The position numbers and the translations under genes were made by a program. This document shows positions 40,301 through 48,577 of a DNA stretch of 64,000 nt, piece after piece. Under the pieces are notes generated by a model. The model saw nothing but the letters and a program-made list of their open reading frames with translations. It was not told where the DNA came from and searched no databases. Position 1 is the stretch's first letter. Each line of letters starts with the position of its first letter. Source of the DNA: Nitrobacter sp. Nb-311A (GTDB lineage Bacteria; Pseudomonadota; Alphaproteobacteria; Rhizobiales; Xanthobacteraceae); NCBI RefSeq assembly GCF_000152905.1, contig NZ_CH672416.1, positions 93,398-157,397 on the forward strand, written 5' to 3'.

Positions 40301-41229
40301 TGGGCGAAACCGCGCGCGCCCTCTATGACGACGCGCGCAAGATGCTGGATCGGATCGTCACGGAGAAATGGTTCACGGCCTCCGGCGTGATCGGCTTCTG
40401 GCCCGCCAACCGCATCGGCGACGATATCGCCGTCTACGGCGACGAGAGCCGCACCACGCAAATCGCGACCTATCACACCCTGCGCCAGCAACTGGAAAAA
40501 CGCGAGGGCCGTCACAACGCCGCACTGGCGGACTTCATCGCGCCGAAGGAGACCGGCATCGCCGACTATATCGGCGGCTTCGCCGTCACCGCCGGACTCG
40601 GCGAGGACGAAATCGCGGCACGCTTCAAGAACGCCAATGACGACTACTCGTCCATCCTGGTGAAGGCCCTGGCCGACCGCCTCGCGGAAGCCTTCGCCGA
40701 ACGGATGCATCAGCGCGTGCGCACGGAATTCTGGGGCTACGCGCCGGATGAGGCGCTGACCAACGATCAGCTCATCCGGGAAGAATATGTCGGCATCCGT
40801 CCCGCGCCCGGCTATCCCGCACAGCCCGACCATACCGAGAAGGCCACGCTGTTTCGCCTGCTGGATGCGACGCGCGCGACCGGAGTCGAACTGACCGAGA
40901 GCTTCGCGATGTGGCCCGGCTCCTCGGTCTCCGGTCTCTACTACAGCCATCCCGAAAGCCAGTATTTCGGCGTCGGCAAGATCGAACGCGATCAGGTCGA
41001 GGACTATGCCGCGCGCAAGGGGATGGAGGTCGCCGAGATCGAGCGCTGGCTGGCGTCGATCCTCAACTATATTCCGGGTCAGGATCTTTCCGGCCAGTCC
41101 GGACAGCCCGCCGCGACGCCGGTGCCCGCGCCCGCCAACGACGTTTCCGCCGAGGCCGCCGATCATCCGCCGGGCTGCCAATGCGCGGTCCATATGCAGC
41201 TCCGCAAAACCACGGCGCGGGCAAGCTGA
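37348..41229 (+). CDS. metH: Cobalamin-dependent methionine synthase
   Basis: Transfers methyl from 5-methyl-THF to homocysteine via cobalamin. One polypeptide of 1293 residues carries all four modules: homocysteine domain (about 15-335, Zn cysteines in [10 protein letters not shown] and [11 protein letters not shown]), pterin domain (about 365-630, [15 protein letters not shown]), cobalamin domain (about 670-890, DVHDIGKN at about 771 with the lower ligand His) and activation domain (about 940-1260, [13 protein letters not shown]). The C-terminus has an unusual tail with [12 protein letters not shown]. The ATG at 37348 is chosen; the frame is open upstream into metF. Confidence 0.97.
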   Translation: MTRVTNSSNPIADKFRALARERILVLDGAMGTMIQDRGFDEAAFRGERFKDFHRDVRGNNDLLILTQPQAIEDIHTQYLRAGADLVATNTFSSTSIAQADYDMADLVYDLNREGARLARSAAEKVSAEDGKPRFVVGAIGPTNRTASISPDVANPGYRAVTFDDLRKAYGEQINGLLDGGADLLLVETIFDTLNAKAALYAIAEIGEQRGIDIPVMISGTITDKSGRLLSGQLPEAFWHSVRHAGPITIGFNCALGAEDLRAHVAEIGRVADTLVCAYPNAGLPNEFGQYDESPDYMARLIGEFAQTGLVNVVGGCCGTTPDHIAAIAAAVAPHKPRVVPVIAPRLRLSGLEPFSLTSDIPFVNVGERTNVTGSARFRNLIKAGDYAAALDVARNQVENGAQIIDVNMDEGLLDSEAAMVTFLNLIAAEPDIARVPVMVDSSKFSVIEAGLKCLQGKPVVNSISLKEGEEKFLHEARIARRHGAAVVVMAFDETGQADTCQRKMEICKRAYDILVEQVGFPPEDIIFDPNVFAIATGLEEHNNYGVDFIEATRWIRQNLPHAHISGGVSNLSFSFRGNEPVREAMHSVFLYHAIKAGMDMGIVNAGQMVIYDDIDPELRQVCEDVVLNRDPDAGERLLNLAEKFRGQGRQAKEADLSWREWPVEKRLSHALVNGITEYIEQDTEEARQSADRPLSVIEGPLMAGMNVVGDLFGDGKMFLPQVVKSARVMKQAVAYLMPFMEEEKARNQAAGIEGAGSTSAGKILLATVKGDVHDIGKNIVGIVLQCNNYEVIDLGVMVPAAKIIETAKAEKADIVGLSGLITPSLDEMGYFAAELERQGLNLPLLIGGATTSRVHTAVKIDPNYRNGPVIHVNDASRAVGVVASLMSPERREAYAAGVRAEYAKISAAHFRAQQDKKRLPLATARANAVPIDWSSYRPVKPTFLGTKAFTDYPLEELVEVIDWTPFFQVWELAGRFPAILDDKVVGETARALYDDARKMLDRIVTEKWFTASGVIGFWPANRIGDDIAVYGDESRTTQIATYHTLRQQLEKREGRHNAALADFIAPKETGIADYIGGFAVTAGLGEDEIAARFKNANDDYSSILVKALADRLAEAFAERMHQRVRTEFWGYAPDEALTNDQLIREEYVGIRPAPGYPAQPDHTEKATLFRLLDATRATGVELTESFAMWPGSSVSGLYYSHPESQYFGVGKIERDQVEDYAARKGMEVAEIERWLASILNYIPGQDLSGQSGQPAATPVPAPANDVSAEAADHPPGCQCAVHMQLRKTTARAS

Positions 41230-41231
41230 TC

Positions 41232-41654
41232 GTGGACGCATCCGCGATCGCCGCCGCACTGCTCGAGTCACCCGCGGATGCGATCATCGCCACCGACCGC
41301 AACGGCACGATCACGTTCTGGAATCCGGGCGCGGTCAGGATTTTCGGCCACAGCGCGGATGAGGCGGCCGGCCAGTCGCTTGATCTGATCATTCCGGAAA
41401 ACCAGCGCGCCCGGCATTGGGCCGGATATCGCGAGGTGATGCTGACCGGGCAGAGCCGCTACAGCGGCGGCGACGTGCTCGCCGTTCCCGCGCTTCACAA
41501 GGACGGAAGGCGGATCTCGCTCGAGTTCACCATCGTGCCGCTGACGGACGCGAGCGGCCGCATCACCGGGCTGGTGTCGATGCTGCGTGACGTCACCGCC
41601 CGTTTTGAGGAAATCCGGCAACTGCGCAGGGGGGTGACGGTCGCGCAGGGTTAA
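41232..41654 (+). CDS. Small PAS-domain protein
   Basis: A single-PAS protein of 140 residues. The PAS/PAC core (about 8-125) reads [60 protein letters not shown] and [11 protein letters not shown]. No kinase, GGDEF or HTH output follows, so it must act through a partner or as a simple ligand sensor. The GTG at 41232, 2 bp after the metH stop, is my preferred start; an ATG at 41181 within metH is possible. Likely co-transcribed with metFH. Confidence 0.85.
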   Translation: MDASAIAAALLESPADAIIATDRNGTITFWNPGAVRIFGHSADEAAGQSLDLIIPENQRARHWAGYREVMLTGQSRYSGGDVLAVPALHKDGRRISLEFTIVPLTDASGRITGLVSMLRDVTARFEEIRQLRRGVTVAQG

Positions 41655-43207
41655 CCGACCTGGTCAGGAATGTCGTCAGGCCCGGCGGACGCCGACGGAG
41701 TTGTCTCTGCCTCGCCGCTCGCCAGCACGCCACGCACCGCCGCCGCCCACCCCTTGAGCTTCCGGGTCCGTGTCACAACGCTCATGGCTGGCTTGAAACG
41801 GCGATCGAGTTGCCAGTTGTCGGCGAATCGCGATGGCTCCGGATAAACGCCCGCGGACAACCCCGCGAGGTAGGCCGCACCCAACGCCGTGGTCTCCTGA
41901 ATGACGGGCCGATCGACCGGCGCATCGAGCAGATCGGCGAGGCGCTGCATGGTCCAGCTAGAGGCCGTCATGCCGCCGTCGACGCGCAAAACGGTATGTG
42001 CGGCACCAGCGCCCGACCAATCGGCGCGCATTGCGTCCCAAAGATCAAACGTCTGGTAGCAGACGCTTTCCAGCGCCGCATGAGCAAGTTCCGCCGCCCC
42101 GGTGTTACGGGTCAGTCCGAACAGCGCGCCGCGCACGTTCGGATTCCAGTACGGCGCCCCCATCCCGACGAAGGCCGGCACAAGATACACGGATTGGGCA
42201 GGATCGGACTGCTCGGCCAGCGCCCCCGTCTCCGAAGCGTTCTTGATGACACCAAGGCCGTCCCGCAGCCACTGCACCGCCGAGCCGGCGACGAAGATCG
42301 ATCCTTCCAGCGCGTAAGTGCGCTCGCCATTCAATTGATAGGCGATCGTCGTCAGCAGCTTGTTGTTTGAGACAACCGGCGTCGCGCCGGTGTTGAGCAG
42401 CGCAAAGCAGCCGGTGCCGTAGGTCGATTTGATCATTCCGGAGGTAAAACACGCCTGCCCCACCATCGCCGCCTGCTGGTCACCGGCGATGCCCCGGATC
42501 GGGATCGGCGCGCCGAACAACTCCGGGGCGCTGTCGCCGAAATGCGCGGACGAATCCTTCACCTCCGGCAGCATCGCGCGCGGTACCTGGAGAACATCCA
42601 AAAGTTCGTCGTCCCACTGCCCGGTGTGAATGTTGAACAGCAGCGTGCGCGACGCATTGGTGGCATCGGTCGCGTGCACCTTGCCGCCGGTCAGCCGCCA
42701 CAAGAGGTAGCTGTCCACAGTGCCGAACAGCAGCTCCCCACGCAGCGCTCGCGCGCGCGCGCCGGGCACGGAATCGAGTATCCAGGCGACCTTGGTGCCG
42801 GAAAAATAGGGATCGATGATCAAACCGGTTTTCGCCGATATCGCGGGCTCATGGCCCCCGGCCTTCAGCCGCGCGCAGATATCCGCGGTGCGCCGGTCCT
42901 GCCATACGATGGCGCGATGCACGGCCTTTCCGTTGGTACGGTCCCAAACCACCGTGGTTTCCCGCTGGTTGGTGATGCCGATGGCGGCGATGTCCTTGGG
43001 CGTGACGCCCGCCTTCTCCATCGCCTGCCGGCAGGTCGCAACGGTCGAGTTCCAGATGTCTTCCGGCTCGTGCTCGACCCAGCCCGACGCTGGAAACTGC
43101 TGCGGGAATTCCCGCTGCGCGATCGCGGCGATGGAGATGTCGGCGCGAAACACGATGGCTCGGGACGATGTGGTGCCCTGATCGATGGCGAGAATGTGAG
43201 TTACCAT
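41651..43207 (-). CDS. glpK: Glycerol kinase
   Basis: Phosphorylates glycerol to glycerol 3-phosphate. The product has 518 residues. FGGY-family motifs: [16 protein letters not shown] (about 5-20), [28 protein letters not shown] and [20 protein letters not shown]. The C-terminus carries ~20 extra Ser/Ala/Asp-rich residues. The ATG at 43207 gives the canonical start. No glpD, glpF or glpR is adjacent. Its stop overlaps the end of the PAS gene by 4 bp on the opposite strand. Confidence 0.96.
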   Translation of the reverse strand: MVTHILAIDQGTTSSRAIVFRADISIAAIAQREFPQQFPASGWVEHEPEDIWNSTVATCRQAMEKAGVTPKDIAAIGITNQRETTVVWDRTNGKAVHRAIVWQDRRTADICARLKAGGHEPAISAKTGLIIDPYFSGTKVAWILDSVPGARARALRGELLFGTVDSYLLWRLTGGKVHATDATNASRTLLFNIHTGQWDDELLDVLQVPRAMLPEVKDSSAHFGDSAPELFGAPIPIRGIAGDQQAAMVGQACFTSGMIKSTYGTGCFALLNTGATPVVSNNKLLTTIAYQLNGERTYALEGSIFVAGSAVQWLRDGLGVIKNASETGALAEQSDPAQSVYLVPAFVGMGAPYWNPNVRGALFGLTRNTGAAELAHAALESVCYQTFDLWDAMRADWSGAGAAHTVLRVDGGMTASSWTMQRLADLLDAPVDRPVIQETTALGAAYLAGLSAGVYPEPSRFADNWQLDRRFKPAMSVVTRTRKLKGWAAAVRGVLASGEAETTPSASAGPDDIPDQVG

Positions 43208-43438
43208 GGATTTCTTCTCGAACGCGCGGACTTGTTGAGCCGCGGCGCCATGTGAGCGGGGGAGAGGCAAGCGGATTGCCCATCCAAGGTCAAGTTTGTG
43301 CCTTCGTTTTGATTCACGCTTGCCCCGGCGAGAGGATAAAATGCCGGCACGGCTTCCATCCGACACCGGGCAGAAGCGCCCGATCAAGAGCAAACCGCAC
43401 TCGTTGCCCATGATTATTCAGCAACCGAAAGACCCTCG

Positions 43439-43807
43439 ATGATAAAGATGATTCTGGCCGGCTCCCTGTTCGCGATCGCAACGGCCTCCGCTCAAGCAAC
43501 GCCTCCGACCCAGCAAACGCCATCGGCGGAGACCCGGAAGGGTCTGGTGACGGTCGTCAACCGGCTCAACGGCACAATTGCAATCCGGGAGGAGCAGGAC
43601 GACAAGGGTAAGGAGAAAGACGATAAGGAGAAGGATAAGGAAAAAAATAAAGATAAAGCCGACGCCGAAGGCACGACCACGCAGTACAAGATCGACCACA
43701 AGCTGTCGGAATCGGTACATGCCGGCGACAAGGTGAAGTTTTCCGTCAGGGACAGCGGCGGTCCCAAAACCAATACCGGAACCATCACCAAAATCGAGGC
43801 GGATTAG
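43439..43807 (+). CDS. CusF-like periplasmic protein with a charged Lys/Asp/Glu tract
   Basis: A 122-residue secreted protein. Signal peptide (about 1-19, ILAGSLFAIATASAQA), then a small OB-like pattern similar to CusF/copper-binding proteins: GLVTVVNRLNGTIAIREEQ and a final HAGDKVKFSVRDSG and TGTITKIEA. Between the halves is a highly charged stretch (about 53-74, DDKGKEKDDKEKDKEKNKD), coded by A-rich codons unlike its neighbours. CusF's metal-binding His/Met/Trp set is not obvious, so metal binding is uncertain. Confidence 0.7.
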   Translation: MIKMILAGSLFAIATASAQATPPTQQTPSAETRKGLVTVVNRLNGTIAIREEQDDKGKEKDDKEKDKEKNKDKADAEGTTTQYKIDHKLSESVHAGDKVKFSVRDSGGPKTNTGTITKIEAD

Positions 43808-43870
43808 CGGGAAGCCTATTGTCGTAGAACCTTTCCGTTTCTGACGGAATCAGAAGCGGAAGGGCTCCAG

Positions 43871-43968
43871 AGCATGATCCCGAAAAGCGGAAACCGGTTT
43901 TCGGAAAAGATCATGATGCTCAAACAAAAAAGCGACGAGTCTGATTCAACGCAGTTGAAACAGACTCT
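43871..43968 (+). repeat. Dispersed repeat, family 2, copy 1 (downstream of aroC)
   Basis: Begins AGCATGATCCCGAAAAGCGG, continues with the palindromic core AAACCGGTTTTCGG and AAGATCATG, and ends in a second inverted repeat AGTCTGATTCAACG / GTTGAAACAGACT. A nearly identical copy lies in opposite orientation at 48305-48403. It lies 16 bp from the aroC stop and may serve as terminator-like hairpins. Confidence 0.88.
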
Positions 43969-43984
43969 GGCGGCGGCGATGACG

Positions 43985-45094
43985 TCAGCGCGTGCCGACC
44001 TGACCGCGATGACGCAAGAAGTGATCGGCCAGCACGCAAGCGACCATGGCCTCCCCCACCGGCACCGCGCGGATGCCGACGCAAGGGTCGTGGCGGCCTT
44101 TGGTGAAGATGTCTGTTTCCGCGCCGTTGCGATCGACGGTCTTGCGCGGCGACAGGATCGACGAGGTCGGCTTCACCGCGAACCGCGCCACGACGGGCTG
44201 GCCGGTGGATATGCCGCCGAGAATGCCGCCGGCGTGGTTGGAGGTGAACACCGGACCGTGGCTGCCCATATTGTTGGACGAAGGACTGCGCATCTCGTCG
44301 GCATTCTCTTCACCGGTCAGCGCGGCGGCACCAAAGCCAGCGCCGATTTCGACGCCCTTGACAGCGTTGATGCTCATCAGCGCGCTCGCGAGGTCGCCGT
44401 CGAGCTTGGCGTAGATCGGCGCGCCTAGTCCTGCCGGCACCCCTTCGGCCACCACCTCGATCACGGCGCCGATCGATGAACCACTCTTGCGGATGCCATC
44501 GAGATAGCTCTCGAAGAATGCAGCCTTGTCCCTATCGGGACAGAAGAACGGATTTCTCGCAATCTCGTCCCAATCCCATTTCTCGCGGTCGATCTTGTGC
44601 GGACCCATCTGCACCAGCGCGCCGCGCACGGTCATATTGGGGACGACCTTGCGCGCTATGGCGCCGGCCGCGACCCGCATCGCGGTCTCACGCGCGGAGG
44701 AGCGCCCGCCGCCGCGAAAGTCGCGGATGCCGTACTTCGCCTCATAGGTGAAATCGGCATGGCCAGGGCGAAACTTGTCCTTGATGTCGGAATAATCTTT
44801 CGAACGCTGGTCAGCGTTCTCGATCAGAAGTCCGATCGGTGTCCCCGTCGTCACCTGCTCGCCGGTCTCGGGATCCGCCATCACACCCGACAGTATCTTC
44901 ACCGCATCCGGCTCCTGCCGCTGCGTCGTGAAACGCGACTGGCCAGGACGGCGGCGGTCGAGATCACGCTGGATCTCCTCGACCTTCAGCGGCAGCAGCG
45001 GCGGGCAACCGTCGACCACGCAGCCGATCGCAACCCCGTGGCTCTCGCCGAAGGTCGTAACGCGAAACAGATGACCGAAAGTATTGTGGGACAT
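43985..45094 (-). CDS. aroC: Chorismate synthase
   Basis: FMN-dependent last step of the shikimate pathway, making chorismate. The product has 369 residues. Family motifs: [17 protein letters not shown] (about 4-20), [52 protein letters not shown] and [17 protein letters not shown]. The ATG at 45094 gives the classical MSHNTFG start; the frame is open to 45163. Confidence 0.97.
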   Translation of the reverse strand: MSHNTFGHLFRVTTFGESHGVAIGCVVDGCPPLLPLKVEEIQRDLDRRRPGQSRFTTQRQEPDAVKILSGVMADPETGEQVTTGTPIGLLIENADQRSKDYSDIKDKFRPGHADFTYEAKYGIRDFRGGGRSSARETAMRVAAGAIARKVVPNMTVRGALVQMGPHKIDREKWDWDEIARNPFFCPDRDKAAFFESYLDGIRKSGSSIGAVIEVVAEGVPAGLGAPIYAKLDGDLASALMSINAVKGVEIGAGFGAAALTGEENADEMRSPSSNNMGSHGPVFTSNHAGGILGGISTGQPVVARFAVKPTSSILSPRKTVDRNGAETDIFTKGRHDPCVGIRAVPVGEAMVACVLADHFLRHRGQVGTR

Positions 45095-45238
45095 CAATAA
45101 TCCGAAGCGCGAAATCGCTCTTTCTCGTAGCGGCATGTTGTGAAAATCGCAACACTCGCCCATCTGCCTCCAACCGCCGCTGCTTGTCAGAGGTGGCGGC
45201 GGGGCGGGAATGGAGTGTGAGGGAGGCGCTTAAGCTCC

Positions 45239-45293
45239 TCGCCCGCCCCCGCTTTGGTCGGAGGCTCTCTCCCGCTCGGGGCGAGGGAAAACG
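45239..45293. repeat. Possible degenerate palindromic element
   Basis: The stretch between aroC and the phosphatase contains CTCCTCGCCCGCCCC and GCTCTCTCCCGCTCGGGGCGAGGG, which resemble one arm of the palindromic element at 2811 and 7465. The pairing is imperfect, so this may be a decayed copy or chance GC-rich sequence. Confidence 0.35.
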
Positions 45294-45308
45294 GATGCAC
45301 TGTCCAGG

Positions 45309-45902
45309 TCAGCTATGCTTGGCCAAGCCCTCGTCGCCGAGCACATACACCGCGCCCTGCTCGATGCGCAGGCTGGCGGCCGCTCGCGCCGTCTGCAGGC
45401 CCAGCACGACCATCAGCGCCCGCGCCGTGCCGCTATGCGCAACCGCAACGGTGGCTGACCTCAGCGAATGATACCAGTCGCGCAACCGCGAGGTGGCTGA
45501 GGCGTAGCTTTCGCCACCCGGCGGCGCCACGCTCCATTTATCAGCCTCACGGGCGGCAAAAATATCGGGATTGGCGGCCTTCATCTCCGCCAGGGTCAAG
45601 CCTTCCCAATGGCCATAACCAACCTCGCGCAGCCGGTCGTCGACGGAATAATCATGAGGCGGCAGGTCCAATACGCCACGCATCAGTTCCATGGTGCCGC
45701 GCGCGCGGACGAGCGGGCTGGTGACGAAGCCCAACTCGAAGGGGTCACGACCCTCGCGCGCGAGCAGTTCGCGCAAAATATCCCCCGCTTTCGTCGCCTC
45801 GACGCGGCCGAGATCATTGAGCGGAATGTCCTGCAGGCCCTGGAAGCGGCCAAGGGTGTTCCATTCGGTCTTGCCGTGACGGATATAATAAATGGTCGGC
45901 AT
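45309..45902 (-). CDS. Histidine phosphatase family protein (phosphoglycerate mutase-like)
   Basis: Branch-1 histidine phosphatase, 197 residues. Catalytic RHG is in YYIRHGKTEWN (about 5-15). Further core residues are SPLVRARGTMEL (second Arg), the Glu in REVGYGHWEG and the second His in VAHSGTARAL. Substrate cannot be read; homologues in this family include cobalamin-pathway and general small-molecule phosphatases. It lies on the aroC strand, 214 bp upstream of it. Confidence 0.9.
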   Translation of the reverse strand: MPTIYYIRHGKTEWNTLGRFQGLQDIPLNDLGRVEATKAGDILRELLAREGRDPFELGFVTSPLVRARGTMELMRGVLDLPPHDYSVDDRLREVGYGHWEGLTLAEMKAANPDIFAAREADKWSVAPPGGESYASATSRLRDWYHSLRSATVAVAHSGTARALMVVLGLQTARAAASLRIEQGAVYVLGDEGLAKHS

Positions 45903-46527
45903 ATCAAGGGCGGCCGGGACGACCGATGGAAATCAACGAAGTCATTCCACGTTTTCGCACTGCAATGCTGTGAGGCCATGGATGCCCGACATGGGGCCGG
46001 ACATGACGGCGATAGTGGCGCGACATATACACTATTTGGTTCAGCGGAATACAGAGGCGGTGACCTGTTCGCCGGCCGATATCGCATCCAGGACACGCAC
46101 GAGGCGGCCCCATTTTCCGCAGCGCGCGTTTTTAGGTCATCGGCGCGCCGCGATATCACTACCCATTCGCAACTTCCCGTACTAAAATAAAAGCTGGGAA
46201 ATTTCGAAAACTTTGCAAAAATGGTCCAATATTGTCCCGACCGAATCGTGGAACTGCAAACCTCGTTGACTGGCTCAAACATCGCTTCCCAAGCCCGTTA
46301 CGGCTGGGCAACATGGTAGAGCATTTGCCCGCGTTTCTGACCACGATCTCGGCGAGCGGACCGCGAAGCTGATGGACGATCCAGGGAATCTTGAGGAAAA
46401 TTGCCGGGCGGCCAAGCCCTAGCTGTAGCGGCCGGAGCGACACGCCGCATCATACAACAGTTGCAATGAATCCAAATGTCGCTCGATAGTGTACTCAGCC
46501 GCCTATATAGGCAGTTCGGGGGCCGCA
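45903..46527. other. Long gap upstream of luxR with relic-like sequence
   Basis: No gene is supported in this 625-bp gap. The segment 46140-46260 is distinctly A+T-richer (for example ACTAAAATAAAAGCTGGG, TTCGAAAACTTTGCAAAAATGG). A short frame around 46200-46370 encodes a plausible-looking peptide (VDWLKHRFPSPLRLGNMVE) but has no start or ribosome site, so I read it as a relic at best. Promoters for the phosphatase and luxR must lie here. Confidence 0.4.
46501..46512. promoter_or_regulatory. Perfect palindrome in the luxR leader
   Basis: GCCTATATAGGC is a perfect 12-bp palindrome, 15 bases before the luxR ATG. It could be an operator or include a -10-like TATATA, though the spacing to the start codon is tight for a promoter. 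Confidence 0.4.
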
Positions 46528-47253
46528 ATGTCGCGACGGACGCTGGACGATACCTTAACTTGCATCACGAGACTCGATAAGGCCTCGTCCCCGGCACAGA
46601 TAGCTGATGTCGTTATTGACGTCGCGCGGCCATTTGGCTTTTCGCATGTGCTCGCAGGCATCATTCCCGTCCCGGGGATGAGTGCAGAGCAGCAAATTTC
46701 AAATGTCGTTCTGCATCGGTGGCCGAAAGCGTGGAGCGAGCGCTATTTCACGCAAGGTTACCTTTTCGATGATCCTACCATCCAAAGGGTCAACACTTCC
46801 ACGGAACCCTTTCTATGGTCCGAGCTCGAACCATCGTATCGAAACACACCGGCGCCGACGCGCGTCATGGGAGAGGCGCGCGAGTTTAATCTCGGGTGCG
46901 GATTCACGGTTCCGATGATTACCCTCGACGGTCAAGCCGCCGGTTTCTCCCTGGCCAGTGAGCGTGCCGACGTCCCCCCCAAGGTGCGGCGACAGCTGCA
47001 ACTGATCGCCATGCACGCTTTCGCGCGAGCCCTCGCGCAAAAATATAACCCGGCCCCCGTGAATTTGACTCCGCGAGAAATGGATATCCTGCAGTGGATG
47101 GCGGAAGGAAAAAGTGATTGGGAGATCGGTGTTATTCTCAAGGTGTCGGAACATTTCGTCGACAAGATCGCACGCCAGCTTCGCGCCAAGCTGAACGCCA
47201 CGAACCGCACCCAGACCGCCGCGACGGCGCTCCGACATAACCTTATCCGATAG
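46528..47253 (+). CDS. LuxR-family quorum-sensing regulator
   Basis: Acyl-homoserine-lactone-responsive transcription factor. The product has 241 residues: autoinducer-binding domain (about 15-165) with the conserved WPKAWSERYFTQGYLFDDP (about 65-84, Trp, Tyr and Asp of the ligand pocket) and a LuxR HTH (about 178-238, LTPREMDILQWMAEGKSDWEIG). The ATG at 46528 has a G-rich ribosome site; a GTG at 46489 is an alternative. It closely resembles the BjaR/RpaR/NwiR group in layout and adjoins its cognate synthase. Confidence 0.95.
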   Translation: MSRRTLDDTLTCITRLDKASSPAQIADVVIDVARPFGFSHVLAGIIPVPGMSAEQQISNVVLHRWPKAWSERYFTQGYLFDDPTIQRVNTSTEPFLWSELEPSYRNTPAPTRVMGEAREFNLGCGFTVPMITLDGQAAGFSLASERADVPPKVRRQLQLIAMHAFARALAQKYNPAPVNLTPREMDILQWMAEGKSDWEIGVILKVSEHFVDKIARQLRAKLNATNRTQTAATALRHNLIR

Positions 47254-47255
47254 GT

Positions 47256-47278
47256 CAAGGTACGGATTCGCGTACTTG
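47256..47278. promoter_or_regulatory. Candidate lux box between luxR and luxI
   Basis: Imperfect inverted repeat CAAGGTACG-GATTCG-CGTACTTG (arms 47256-47264 and 47271-47278), starting 2 bp after the luxR stop and ending 55 bp before the luxI start. Length and symmetry fit a LuxR-type operator at about -40 of a luxI promoter. A second, shorter palindrome CTAAC-TCGAC-GTTAG lies at 47299-47313. Confidence 0.55.
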
Positions 47279-47333
47279 TTCATCGACCCTTCTTCGCCCT
47301 AACTCGACGTTAGATATGGGCGGAGAAGTTCAA

Positions 47334-47966
47334 ATGATTCACATCGTAACGGCTGAGAATATTGGTGCCTATCAGGACGAGATGGAGCAGGCTTATCGGC
47401 TGCGTCACAATGTCTTTGTCGATGAAATGGGTTGGGAAGATCTGCGCAAACCTGACGGCCGGGAGATCGACCAGTTTGACGACGGGCGCGCGCTCCACAT
47501 GCTCTACATCGAAAACGATCGCGTCCTTGGATATCAACGGATGTTACCGTCGATGCGTCCGCACCTCCTCACGGAAGTGCTTCCGCATTTGTGCGAAGGC
47601 GATTTCCCTGTCGGACCGCATATTTGGGAATGGACGCGCTATTGCGTGACACGGGAACATCGCGACCGCGGACGCATTCTGAGCCCGGCCGGCAACCAGC
47701 TTTTGTCGTCTATCGTTGAATGGGGCCTGGCGAGCGGCGTCAATAAGATCATCATCGAGATGAACCCGTTGTGGCTTCTTCGCTTGGTGCAATTGAATTT
47801 TCGGGTGACGCCCCTCGGATTGCCGCAGCAGATCGGGAAGGACTCGATTATTGCCGTTACTGCGGCGTTTGACCGGCGCACGCTGAAAAAACTTCAGGAA
47901 ATGCGAGGCAACGTCGCCCCGGCCATTGTCGCCCAACCTGAAGCCGATCAGCGACTTCGTGCCTAG
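47334..47966 (+). CDS. Acyl-homoserine-lactone synthase, LuxI family
   Basis: Makes the quorum-sensing signal from S-adenosylmethionine and an acyl donor. The product has 210 residues. LuxI invariants are visible: YRLRHNVFVDEMGW (Arg, Phe, Trp), REIDQFDDGRALHMLY (two Asp), RVLGYQRM and GPHIWEWTRYCVT (Glu, Arg). The start MIHIVTAENIG is chosen with GGAG 8 bases upstream; an ATG at 47316 is in frame. It resembles BjaI/RpaI/NwiI, so the acyl group may be branched, aryl or unsaturated; this cannot be read from sequence. Confidence 0.95.
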   Translation: MIHIVTAENIGAYQDEMEQAYRLRHNVFVDEMGWEDLRKPDGREIDQFDDGRALHMLYIENDRVLGYQRMLPSMRPHLLTEVLPHLCEGDFPVGPHIWEWTRYCVTREHRDRGRILSPAGNQLLSSIVEWGLASGVNKIIIEMNPLWLLRLVQLNFRVTPLGLPQQIGKDSIIAVTAAFDRRTLKKLQEMRGNVAPAIVAQPEADQRLRA

Positions 47967-48062
47967 CCGACAGATTCAGGCCCGGTTCGGCGCCGGATGC
48001 TCGGCGGATTCGATCACCGGCAACCATCTTTCATGACCAATACGCGTTGGAGCGGCACGACA

Positions 48063-48269
48063 ATGTTAATACGTCTCGAAAGATACGTTGCGGTTGAGCA
48101 ATTGATCGATGACGCCTGGGAAATGTCCCGGCAACTCGATCTCGGCCTTGTGAAACTCCTCCTGGAAATGGCGAAACTTGAACTTTATGAGGAGATGCAG
48201 GCCGCGATCGGTTCAAACGAGATCAAGCGTTCGGAAAAGCGAGCGGGCGCCCGCCGACAGCTGCAGTAG
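48063..48269 (+). CDS. Small helical protein downstream of luxI, unknown function
   Basis: A 68-residue protein, 96 bp after luxI on the same strand. After MLIRLERYVAVEQLIDDA it is almost entirely amphipathic helix (WEMSRQLDLGLVKLLLEMAKLELYEEMQ) and ends in a basic tail (RSEKRAGARRQLQ). No signal, membrane span or known motif. A GGAG lies 10 bases before the ATG at 48063; ATGs at 48033 and 47997 are alternatives. It sits inside the repeat-bounded quorum-sensing island. I do not recognise the family. Confidence 0.6.
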   Translation: MLIRLERYVAVEQLIDDAWEMSRQLDLGLVKLLLEMAKLELYEEMQAAIGSNEIKRSEKRAGARRQLQ

Positions 48270-48304
48270 CGCCGAAAAGTAACCAATGTCGGGATTTCGC
48301 GGCT

Positions 48305-48403
48305 AGAGTCTGTTTCAACTGCGTTGAATCAGACTCGCCGCTTATCTTTTGGTTCGAGCATGATCTTATCCGAAAACCGGTTTCCACTTTTCGGGATCAT
48401 GCT
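48305..48403 (-). repeat. Dispersed repeat, family 2, copy 2 (after the luxI cassette)
   Basis: The reverse complement begins AGCATGATCCCGAAAAGTGG, has the AAACCGGTTTTCGG core and ends AGTCTGATTCAACG / GTTGAAACAGACTCT. It is about 90% identical to 43871-43968 but on the other strand, so the pair forms long inverted repeats about 4.3 kb apart. The gap from 48270 to the J protein stop at 48578 otherwise holds no gene. Confidence 0.88.
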
Positions 48404-48577
48404 TTAATGGGCCGCGAAACAAAACGCCCTTCACCGAAGTGAACAACGTGGCCCAGTTAAGGGTGGCCCAGTTAAGGAAAGGCTCTCTCACAGGGTGTTC
48501 AGCATCATGATCGCGCGACAGCCAGACGGAGATCCCGGCCAAGCCATCGCGTGATCAGATTCGCTGCCGCACACACG

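Noticed and set aside
37621-41271. Two very long antisense frames across metH
   Set aside because: Both mirror the codon pattern of metH, which is intact over 1293 residues on the plus strand.
46160-46370. Short frame before luxR with plausible-looking peptide
   Set aside because: No start codon with ribosome site and a stop after a short run; treated as relic or chance.
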